Shown here: positions 1 through 7,295 of the stretch, piece after piece | How positions within the stretch are numbered: position 1 is the stretch's first letter | How the letters are laid out: each line of letters begins with the position of its first letter | Assembly: GCA_011050015.1 (NCBI GenBank) | Contig: DRGP01000107.1 | Location: 1-43,032 of the forward strand | From: Leeuwenhoekiella sp. | GTDB lineage: Bacteria > Bacteroidota > Bacteroidia > Flavobacteriales > Flavobacteriaceae | DNA length: 43,032 nt | Reading direction: 5' to 3' | Position numbers and translations under genes: made by a program | The notes under the pieces: model-generated | What the model was told of the DNA's origin: nothing | The model's database searches: none | What the model saw: the letters and a program-made list of their open reading frames with translations, nothing else

Positions 1-1
1 A

Positions 2-1369
2 AAAGTACTCGATTTAAAAAGTATAGTTGACGAAGCCCTGGAATCTTGCGAAGGCGTAGAAAATGTACTTGTGGCCAAACGTACCCAATCTGAAATCGAC
101 ATGAAAGACGGCCGCGATCACTGGTTGCAGCCGCTTATGGATGCCGCCGAAAAAACCCGCGAGCCCGAGATCATGGATGCTGAAGATCCACTATTTATTC
201 TTTACACTTCTGGTTCTACGGGAACGCCCAAAGGCATGGTACACACCACGGCTGGTTACATGGTGTACACCGCGTTTACATTCAAGAACGTCTTTCAATA
301 TACCGAAGACGATATTTACTGGTGTACGGCAGATATTGGTTGGATCACCGGGCATAGTTACATCGTCTATGGTCCGCTGGCCAATGGTGCCACCACCGTA
401 ATGTTTGAAGGCGTTCCTTCCTATCCAGATTTTGGACGGTTTTGGGAAATTGTTGAAAAACATAAAGTGACCCAGTTTTATACCGCCCCCACTGCGATAC
501 GCGCTCTGGGCAAAGAAAAACTGGATTTTGTTGAAAAACATGATCTTTCTTCCCTAAAAGTTTTGGGTACGGTGGGTGAACCTATCAATGAAGAAGCCTG
601 GCACTGGTATGATGAAAATGTTGGTAAGAAAAAATGCCCCATTGTAGATACCTGGTGGCAAACAGAGACTGGTGGAATTATGATTTCACCGATCCCCTAT
701 TCCACCCCTGCGATTCCTACGTTTGCAACTTTGCCGCTTCCCGGAATTCAGCCTGCGCTGATGGATGAGGAAGGGAAAGAAATTGAAGAAAACCAGGTGG
801 ATGGGCGCTTGTGCATTAAATTCCCCTGGCCCTCGATTGCCCGTACCATCTGGGGCAATCATGAACGCTATAAAGACACGTATTTTTCAGCTTATAAAAA
901 CATGTATTTTACCGGCGATGGCGCCCTGCGCGATAGTGTTGGCTATTACCGCATTACTGGTCGTGTAGATGATGTGGTGATCGTTTCTGGTCATAACTTA
1001 GGTACCGCTCCCATAGAAGATGCCATTAACGAGCATCAAGCAGTAGCCGAAAGTGCTATAGTGGGCTTTCCACATGACGTAAAAGGAAATGCGCTTTACG
1101 GTTATGTGATTTTAAAGGAAACGGGTGAAACGCGTGACCGTGACAATGTGCGAAAGGAAATCAATCAATTGATTTCTGAACGTATAGGACCCATTGCCAA
1201 ACTGGATAAAATTCAATTTACAAGCGGACTTCCCAAAACGCGAAGTGGTAAAATTATGCGCCGTATTCTGCGGAAGATAGCTTCAGGCGAAACTGAAAAT
1301 CTGGGCGATACCAGTACGCTACTTAACCCAGAAGTAGTAGATGAAATTATGGAAAATGTCCTGAAATGA
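2..1369 (+). CDS. acs: Acetyl-coenzyme A synthetase, C-terminal part (5' end outside window)
   Basis: Makes acetyl-CoA from acetate, ATP and CoA through an acetyl-AMP intermediate, in the cytosol. The frame is open from the first bases of the window, so the N-terminal third lies upstream; about 455 of the usual roughly 650 residues are present. Visible adenylate-forming motifs, in order: YTSGSTGTPKG (phosphate loop), DTWWQTETGG (with the Trp that closes the acetate pocket in this family), YFTGDGALRD, ITGRVDDVV (hinge), and PKTRSGKIMRRILRK near the C-terminus with the Lys that is acetylated in known enzymes. The CoA-side loop reads SGHNLGTAPIE, where the Salmonella enzyme has SGHRLGTAEIE. A GTG near position 71 is only an internal Val codon. 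The identification is secure; no terminator is evident after the stop. Confidence 0.96.
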   Translation, partial: KVLDLKSIVDEALESCEGVENVLVAKRTQSEIDMKDGRDHWLQPLMDAAEKTREPEIMDAEDPLFILYTSGSTGTPKGMVHTTAGYMVYTAFTFKNVFQYTEDDIYWCTADIGWITGHSYIVYGPLANGATTVMFEGVPSYPDFGRFWEIVEKHKVTQFYTAPTAIRALGKEKLDFVEKHDLSSLKVLGTVGEPINEEAWHWYDENVGKKKCPIVDTWWQTETGGIMISPIPYSTPAIPTFATLPLPGIQPALMDEEGKEIEENQVDGRLCIKFPWPSIARTIWGNHERYKDTYFSAYKNMYFTGDGALRDSVGYYRITGRVDDVVIVSGHNLGTAPIEDAINEHQAVAESAIVGFPHDVKGNALYGYVILKETGETRDRDNVRKEINQLISERIGPIAKLDKIQFTSGLPKTRSGKIMRRILRKIASGETENLGDTSTLLNPEVVDEIMENVLK

Positions 1370-1406
1370 TATTCAATTACAGCTGTTTGAACTAACCCTC
1401 AATTTG

Positions 1407-1414
1407 TACTTTTA
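1407..1414 (+). promoter_or_regulatory. Possible promoter -7 element for the DUF1080 gene
   Basis: TACTTTTA matches the Bacteroidota TAnnTTTG box except at the last base. A TTTG lies 17 nt upstream at 1386-1389, shorter than the usual spacing of about 20. It lies 30 nt before the ATG at 1445. Weak evidence. Confidence 0.3.
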
Positions 1415-1444
1415 ACTAATTAAATTAATGAACTATATAAAACT

Positions 1445-2233
1445 ATGAAATCTATAAAATTTATCATTTGTGCTGTTATTTTGCTGACCTCATTAAATAC
1501 ATACTCTCAGCACGGTGATACCAGTACGCCCCCAGACGTTTCACCCATGCCGATGAAGCCCGAAATGACAGAAATCTGGGAACCGGAAGTGCCGGTGGTC
1601 ACTCCGGGAGAGAAACTAGGAGATGCGCCCTCTGACGCCATTATTTTGTTTGATGGCGCAAATCTGGATCAATGGGTAAGCCAAAAGGATACAACGAAAG
1701 CCGCCCCTTGGGAAATTGTAGACAATGATTATCTGCAAGTCGTACCGGGTTCTGGTGTTATACAGACCAAAATGAAATTTGGAGATATTCAGTTGCACCT
1801 TGAGTTTAGCGCACCAGATAATGTAGAAGGCTCAAGCCAGGGGCGTGGTAACAGCGGTGTATTTTTCCAGAACCGCTATGAACTGCAGATCTTAGATTCG
1901 TATCATAACCGTACCTACCGCAACGGCCAGGCCGGCAGTATTTATAAAGACCATGCCCCGCTGGCAAACCCGATGCGCGGCCCACAAGATTGGAATGTTT
2001 ATGATGTGGTTTATCGCGCACCACGGTTTAAAGAAAATGGTGTTATAGATACCCCCGCTGAGATTACCGTCTTCCTTAATGGTGTTTTAGTACAGAATGA
2101 TGCGACTATTCATGGCCTTACCCTCTATATAGGACTGCATAATTATCCGGAAGCTCACGGTGATGATGTGATTGCGCTTCAAGATCATGGTAATAAAACA
2201 CAGTTTAAGAATATCTGGGTTAGAAAGCTTTAA
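1445..2233 (+). CDS. Secreted DUF1080 protein (3-keto-disaccharide hydrolase family)
   Basis: A 262-residue protein with a Sec signal peptide (about residues 1-21, cleavage near TYSQ) and one DUF1080 domain from about residue 60 to the end. Family marks seen: the opening IILFDGANLDQW, the GRGNSGVFF stretch and the closing FKNIWVRKL. The domain is a concanavalin-like beta-sandwich now linked to cleavage of 3-keto-glycosides. It probably acts in the periplasm; there is no lipobox, unlike the second DUF1080 protein at 29497-30258. It lies 75 bp after acs on the same strand but probably has its own promoter, and a bidirectional terminator follows at 2432-2465. It may supply a second hydrolase to the glycoside-oxidation locus 20 kb away; that link is inference. 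The family call is firm, the substrate unknown. Confidence 0.88.
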   Translation: MKSIKFIICAVILLTSLNTYSQHGDTSTPPDVSPMPMKPEMTEIWEPEVPVVTPGEKLGDAPSDAIILFDGANLDQWVSQKDTTKAAPWEIVDNDYLQVVPGSGVIQTKMKFGDIQLHLEFSAPDNVEGSSQGRGNSGVFFQNRYELQILDSYHNRTYRNGQAGSIYKDHAPLANPMRGPQDWNVYDVVYRAPRFKENGVIDTPAEITVFLNGVLVQNDATIHGLTLYIGLHNYPEAHGDDVIALQDHGNKTQFKNIWVRKL

Positions 2234-2431
2234 TGGATAATACTAGTGAAAATCAATACCCTTTTTCAAAATATACATGTCGTTTTCCCTTACATTATGC
2301 GAGAAAACTCGCGAGTCTAAACTATAATTAACGGAAAATGTATATATCTTCACAAAGTGGTTGGAATAAATGAAGATATATAAACTATCAATATATATTT
2401 CAGTAACTACTTTATTAAATATCCGAAATTA

Positions 2432-2465
2432 AAAAGGTCGTCTGAATTCTTTCAGACGACCTTTT
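2432..2465. terminator. Bidirectional intrinsic terminator
   Basis: A perfect 15-bp inverted repeat with a 4-nt loop (TTCT): stem arms 2432-2446 and 2451-2465, core GGTCGTCTGAA / TTCAGACGACC. A and T tracts flank both sides, so it can stop transcription from the convergent genes ending at 2233 (+) and 2485 (-). The rest of the 250-bp gap is AT-rich with nothing else recognised. Confidence 0.9.
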
Positions 2466-2484
2466 AACAAACAACAAATAATAA

Positions 2485-5325
2485 TTATCTTATTTTCTGA
2501 ACTTTGAGTGTTTTAACCGGGTATTCTTCGGAAAAGATCTGCATGATATAAAGCCCTTCCCTTAACGAACTGGTTGCTACACGTAATTTTCCAGCTTCTG
2601 CTGTTGCATACACTTTTACTGGCTGGCCGAGATAATCAAAAAGTTGCACATCAAGATTCTGATTTTTGTCTGGCAAATCGACAAAGAAATAGTCTGTAAA
2701 AGGTACGGGATATACTTTCATAGCATCTGAAGCAGGTGTACCTATCACTTCAAAATTAATTTCCAGCGGGGCACCGGCAGTACCCTGGGCATTTGCCTGT
2801 GTAAAAGGGGTGGCCATTAGCCTATAACTTCCATTGGGAAAAGCTCTTCCGAATAGATTAACACTATTGTTAGCAAATAGCGTGTAGGGCCTATTATTTT
2901 CAATACGCGTAGTAGTTAAAGGACCCTCCATCTCGATTTTAAGACTACCTATAAAATCAGGAAGAGTTTTAGCCAGCACGGTAAGGCTATTATTATCTAG
3001 TGTACCAAGATCAATGACACTACCCTCTTCTATATCCATGATCTTACTATCAAATACCGCATCGTAAAGATCAAATCCCAGGACCGAGAGATCGTCTGGT
3101 ATAGCACCAATCTCAATGGAAAAACTGACCGCAAAGGCAATACCTGGAGTCCCTTTGCCCTGAGCTTCTGAATAGGGTGTGGCGCTAAGCATATAATCTC
3201 CAGGAGGAAAAATCCTCCCTTCATAATCGTTGCCCAAGTTGCCAAAAAGGGCATAAGGTGCATTTGTTTCGGTTTTTTTAAAGGTAAAGGGACCTTTTAG
3301 ATCAAAGACCACACTACCTATATTCTGAGCATCCAGATCAACCCTTATCGCGAGTAAATCGGGCAGATCTTCTATGGCATAACTTCCTCCCACCTGAATT
3401 TCAAGAATGTCAGTACCGGTCTGTGAATCTATAAGGGTAAAAGCATTAACGGCTTCCCCAGCTGGAGTTACAAATACTTCAGCGGTCACTCGATCTCCAC
3501 CCTCATAATAGCATACGATATTGATATTTCCACTTTCTGTGGGGGTAAAGCAATATTCAACTTCACCATTTTCATCAGAAATACCAGAACCAACGGGTTC
3601 TCCATCTACTTCCGTAAACACTTCTATTCCAGCTAGAGGATTTCCAAACTGATCTAAAACGATGCCAGTGATACATACTTCTACCCCTTCTTGAACAGTT
3701 ATACTTTCAGGTTCTAAGGTTAGGGAAGAAGGCGTGGGTGCTTCAACAGAAATGGTTGCCTGAGCAGAGACATTCCCTACTGAAGCTGTTATAACGTCCT
3801 CTCCGATATTTTCGGGGGTGTAACAAAATTCAGCCATTCCCTCAGCATCAGTAATAGCAAAGCCTTCTGCATTATTAACCCCATTTACTAAAAAGTCAAT
3901 TCGTATCCCAGATACAGGGCTTCCTTCATCATTGACAGCGGTTGCACTGAAACAATACTCATCTCCCTGACCAATTATAGGCTCAATAGATAGACTAATT
4001 TCTTCAACTTCTGCAACTTGACCCAAGGCCTGACCGCCTGGATATCCATAGGAATCAAAATTACCAAAACCATACATAAACGCTCCGAAGGGCAATGGGC
4101 CTGTAAGATTATGTGTTCCGGCTTCTACTTCTACCTGAACCCCGGAAAACCCTGTGGAGGCTATTGCAGTAAATTCTGAAGCATCAACCGGATTACTATC
4201 AACAAAGACATTTCCTACTTGTGAACTGGGAACAGCCAAGTTAATGAAATGTCTGTTAAAGCCTTCTGCGGGTGTAGTAACGGTATACCTGTTTTGAAAC
4301 TGCTCAAATGGAGGAATCAATAACATAAATGGATCAGAAACATTTCCATCGCTATTTTGACCTTTTGAATATTGAGCTACCAGTACAGGGTTGGAAGCTT
4401 CAATCTGTGTATATTCATCACTTGGAATATCAAGTTCTTCATACTCACCACTATTTAGGGTAAAAGATTGCGAAAAATCAGTACTGCCCGTAACTGTTAT
4501 ATTTGTTCCATTTTCTGATGCGAGAACTCTAAATATATCGCCAGCCTCGCGAGTAGCTAGAGGCGTAGTAACAAATCGCTCTCCGAATGAAGACGCAGGT
4601 GGCATTTGTTCAATCATATGGTCACATGCGGCCGTACCCGGGGGTACATTTGCACATGTATGGCCTCCAAATACCGCCACAGGTTTATTTGAAGTTATCA
4701 TTGTGCCCGTTAAGTCATTACCTAATCCTGGAGCCTGTAATTGATAGCTTTGCCCTTCTTCAAGGTTAATTGTATAAGCTACACCAACTGTTCTAGAGCC
4801 CGCCGTAGATGATGGTATAATGGTTATTGTAGTACCATTTTCTGTCCCCACAACCCCTAAGAGACTTGTATTAGTTAGACTACTATTTAATGTGGTATAA
4901 GACATCACTAAATAATCTCCTTCTAATATATCTGTAGGAAGAGCCAAAAATGCATCAGTGGTAAATTGCGCTTGGTTCAACCCATATACCGTAATTTCAT
5001 TTTCAGCAGTAACTCTTATTCCCTTATCTTCTATTCCATCTGAAGCAGTAGCTATTAAAGAAGAAGGTACTTCTATTGTGGTTATTGCTCCCGGAACTAC
5101 AGCAAATTCAATTACCGAGTCATCAGGCAATTCTACCATTCCGGAAGTTTCGCTATCCCCAGATATAAATAAGCTAAGATTTACACCTGAATTATTATAA
5201 TTCCGGTTAAACATAACCCAAAACTCCTTTCCCTTATTGTCTGGGATTTCGTTTTGAGCCTGTAGATTTAGCGTGCAAAAAATAAGCACAGCGATTTTCA
5301 AAAAGGTTAGGTAAAGCTTTTTCAT
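2485..5325 (-). CDS. Type IX-secreted modular surface protein (IgGFc-binding-like, Ig-like, C-terminal sorting domain)
   Basis: A 946-residue secreted protein. Order of parts: signal peptide (1-23, ending NLQAQ); a region of about 400 residues resembling the N-terminal domain of IgGFc-binding-protein homologues, starting GKEFWVMFNRNYNNSG; two Ig-like (Big-1 type) repeats at about 440-640, each with a GxPxxGIxxxxxVxG pattern and an EFCYTPE or EYCFTPT strand; two tandem repeats of about 110 residues at about 650-865, with shared cores PYALFGN / PYTLFAN and GDYMLSATPYS / GSYRLMATPFT; and a type IX sorting domain at 869-946 beginning MKVYPVPFTDYF. It is expected to cross the outer membrane by the Por system and be retained at the surface or released. 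Role in adhesion or matrix binding is inference. Monocistronic by appearance. Confidence 0.87.
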   Translation of the reverse strand: MKKLYLTFLKIAVLIFCTLNLQAQNEIPDNKGKEFWVMFNRNYNNSGVNLSLFISGDSETSGMVELPDDSVIEFAVVPGAITTIEVPSSLIATASDGIEDKGIRVTAENEITVYGLNQAQFTTDAFLALPTDILEGDYLVMSYTTLNSSLTNTSLLGVVGTENGTTITIIPSSTAGSRTVGVAYTINLEEGQSYQLQAPGLGNDLTGTMITSNKPVAVFGGHTCANVPPGTAACDHMIEQMPPASSFGERFVTTPLATREAGDIFRVLASENGTNITVTGSTDFSQSFTLNSGEYEELDIPSDEYTQIEASNPVLVAQYSKGQNSDGNVSDPFMLLIPPFEQFQNRYTVTTPAEGFNRHFINLAVPSSQVGNVFVDSNPVDASEFTAIASTGFSGVQVEVEAGTHNLTGPLPFGAFMYGFGNFDSYGYPGGQALGQVAEVEEISLSIEPIIGQGDEYCFSATAVNDEGSPVSGIRIDFLVNGVNNAEGFAITDAEGMAEFCYTPENIGEDVITASVGNVSAQATISVEAPTPSSLTLEPESITVQEGVEVCITGIVLDQFGNPLAGIEVFTEVDGEPVGSGISDENGEVEYCFTPTESGNINIVCYYEGGDRVTAEVFVTPAGEAVNAFTLIDSQTGTDILEIQVGGSYAIEDLPDLLAIRVDLDAQNIGSVVFDLKGPFTFKKTETNAPYALFGNLGNDYEGRIFPPGDYMLSATPYSEAQGKGTPGIAFAVSFSIEIGAIPDDLSVLGFDLYDAVFDSKIMDIEEGSVIDLGTLDNNSLTVLAKTLPDFIGSLKIEMEGPLTTTRIENNRPYTLFANNSVNLFGRAFPNGSYRLMATPFTQANAQGTAGAPLEINFEVIGTPASDAMKVYPVPFTDYFFVDLPDKNQNLDVQLFDYLGQPVKVYATAEAGKLRVATSSLREGLYIMQIFSEEYPVKTLKVQKIR

Positions 5326-5654
5326 GATTAAAAGTATTGGGTTTATGAATGGATTTTAATCTGTGTATTTCATATTATTTGAAGGGCAGATGATGTAGAA
5401 TCCCTCCCAACTTTACTATTCGTTTCCGCGTGAAGGGTGCTTGTTTTTAAAACGATCAATGTCAAAAGCTATAAGGTGATTCCGGAATAAATAAGCCGAA
5501 TAAAAAGGACGGCCCCCTAAAACCGTCCTTAATTATAAAGCCTGCTTAGGTTGAATATATTGAAAAGCAGCTTTTAAAACTCTGATCTTTACACACTTTT
5601 TGTAATCAGTGATACCTGTATAGAAATCTTGTTGTGAAAAGGGCTAAACAAGAC
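5326..5654. other. Intergenic region, 329 bp
   Basis: Lies between the starts and ends of two leftward genes. It holds the hairpin terminator at 5501-5530 and presumably the promoter of the type IX-secreted protein next to 5325. I find no TAnnTTTG box on the minus strand here and no open frame worth calling. Confidence 0.5.
5501..5530 (-). terminator. Intrinsic terminator of the 187-residue secreted protein gene
   Basis: Stem AAGGACGG (5505-5512) with CCGTCCTT (5523-5530) and a 10-nt loop. Read on the minus strand, the closing arm runs into a T-rich tail (CCTTTTTATT). It lies about 125 bp after the stop of the gene ending at 5655. Confidence 0.75.
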
Positions 5655-6218
5655 TTAGTTTTGGTCAACGAGAGCGCTTTCTACCTGCCCCTGTACTTCT
5701 TTGTTTTCCGGTTCCTGCCCTTTTTTGTTCAGTAGTATCGCACCATCGTCCATTTGCATGAGCGAAAAAGGCTCCCGGAGTTTTTTGTCTATTTTTTCCC
5801 AGATTTCATTTGGGTTTTCTTTAGTGTCCAGGCTTATGGTCATCACACCATCACTAAAAGTTTTTGAAATTTCCTTTACACGGCGTTGTTCTTCAAGGCC
5901 TTCAACAAGGGCATTCAGGGCTGCGTCACCATAAGTGACGTTGGGTACAACAATATCCACTTGATTTGCACTGCTGCCGTCTTTGTTTTTCTTTTTGCCA
6001 AATAGTGACGTAATTGTGCTCCCAATATCGTTAATGGTTTCTTTGGAATTGCTTATAGTGCTCTGCACGCTTTTGTTTGCACTGTTAATCGTCTCGCCGC
6101 TGGCCTGAGCGTTGCGGATTTCTGAACTTACCGTTTGCAGTAACGTCTGTGCCTGTAAAGCTGTTAGTGCTGGTGCAAAAATAAAGGCGAATAATGTTAA
6201 GTAGAATAGCTTTTTCAT
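5655..6218 (-). CDS. Secreted protein of unknown function
   Basis: Not recognised. A 187-residue protein with a clear Sec signal peptide (about 1-24, ending LQAQ). After it comes a Ser/Thr/Asn-rich, probably helical stretch (30-70), a short basic patch FGKKKNKDG, then a compact C-terminal half with an alternating strand-helix-strand pattern (GVMTISLDT, NEIWEKIDKKL, FSLMQMDDGAILL). That half could be a small ferredoxin-like fold resembling heavy-metal-associated domains, but it has no CxxC, so metal binding is not supported. Acidic tail. No lipobox. It is flanked by a 343-bp gap upstream and a terminator downstream, so it is probably transcribed alone. Confidence 0.75.
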   Translation of the reverse strand: MKKLFYLTLFAFIFAPALTALQAQTLLQTVSSEIRNAQASGETINSANKSVQSTISNSKETINDIGSTITSLFGKKKNKDGSSANQVDIVVPNVTYGDAALNALVEGLEEQRRVKEISKTFSDGVMTISLDTKENPNEIWEKIDKKLREPFSLMQMDDGAILLNKKGQEPENKEVQGQVESALVDQN

Positions 6219-6561
6219 GATGTATGGTTTTTTAATTAACGATTTACATTTTTAAAATGAAGTTCAAACAACAGGTGAACTTAATGCTAATTTAAACCTA
6301 ACAAACTGATAATGAAATATATAAACCACAAACGCTACTGTTTTTTTTGCAAACGCAACGAAACTCCTCTTAAAAGTGCAAATTCTAAAAGTGGAGTTTA
6401 AAAATGCATTAACAAAAAGCGCTTTTTAAGTATTGAAAAGAAGCATTTTAACCGATAAAATGATATTATTGACTAACCCGTTTTTAACAGTATGCTTAAA
6501 GTCTAAACGAATGGATATAATTTCAGCAAAGATGAGCATGTTCTAAAAGCCTATAAATTAG
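6219..6561. other. Intergenic region, 343 bp
   Basis: AT-rich gap between two leftward genes. Visible: a 7-bp inverted repeat AAACTCC / GGAGTTT (6361-6367 and 6393-6399) enclosing two direct copies of TAAAAGTG (6371-6378, 6386-6393), and a 14-bp palindrome of A5-GCGC-T5 type at 6414-6427 with no loop. None is a convincing terminator. No gene seen. Confidence 0.45.
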
Positions 6562-7293
6562 TTACAAAGCTCCCAAACGCCTTAAAAATTCCGCCTTTCT
6601 GCGTGTTGCAACTTCCACCTCGCTTCCATCTTTCATAATGGCAAAACCTGTATTTAGAAATTTATCTATTTTATGTAAATTTATGAGATGCGACCGGTGC
6701 ACACGGTAGAAACCCGAGGGCTCCAGTTGTTCTTCATAAACCTTGAGTGGGCTAGATACAATATGGCGCTTTTTTATATCGAGATAAATTTCGGTATAGC
6801 TACCAGAAGCCTGACAGCGCACAATATCCTTGACATCTATAAAAATAATACCATCATTGACCAGAATATTTATTTTCATATGGCCGGGATGCTTTATATT
6901 GTTGAGAAGCACTTCAATACGTTTCCCGTTGAGCTGTTTAGATTCCGTTTCATACTTATGCAGTACCTCGCTAAAATCTGCCGTGGTAAAAGGTTTGAGC
7001 AAAAAGCCCAGTGCACTCAGTTTTATGGCTCGCAGGGAGTGTTCTAAATAAGCAGTGGTGATCACCACACTAAAACCAGCATTTTTAAACTGCTCTAGAT
7101 AATCAAACCCAGAATTATCACCTAGCTCTATATCCAGGAAAACCAGTTCTGGTAGTTCTTTCACAGTAAGGTTAACAGCTTCATCAAAAGTGGCTGCACA
7201 ACCCACAATTTTATAATTGGGGAGTATCTTAAAATGCTCTTTTAAAATATGTAGGCAGCTGGGTTCATCGTCAATAAGTAATATTCTTGTCAT
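6562..7293 (-). CDS. LytTR-family response regulator
   Basis: A 243-residue cytosolic DNA-binding regulator. The receiver domain (1-120) has the acidic pair D8-D9, the phosphoacceptor D54 in VFLDIEL, T79/T80 and K100 in LLKPF. The LytTR domain (about 138-243) contains VHRSHLINLHKIDKF and ends with a basic helix (RRKAEFLRRL). Its gene follows the sensor kinase gene with a 2-nt gap, so the two are surely co-transcribed and form a pair: the kinase phosphorylates D54, and the LytTR domain binds promoter DNA. Target genes are not evident nearby. No terminator was recognised after the stop. Confidence 0.94.
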   Translation of the reverse strand: MTRILLIDDEPSCLHILKEHFKILPNYKIVGCAATFDEAVNLTVKELPELVFLDIELGDNSGFDYLEQFKNAGFSVVITTAYLEHSLRAIKLSALGFLLKPFTTADFSEVLHKYETESKQLNGKRIEVLLNNIKHPGHMKINILVNDGIIFIDVKDIVRCQASGSYTEIYLDIKKRHIVSSPLKVYEEQLEPSGFYRVHRSHLINLHKIDKFLNTGFAIMKDGSEVEVATRRKAEFLRRLGAL

Positions 7294-7295
7294 AT

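Noticed and set aside
4391-5200. Long open frames on the plus strand inside the type IX-secreted protein gene
   Set aside because: They are antisense shadows of a well-supported coding frame and give no recognisable protein, signal or domain.
6414-6427. A5-GCGC-T5 palindrome as a terminator
   Set aside because: There is no loop, so a hairpin would lose most of its pairs, and it is about 135 bp past the nearest stop codon.
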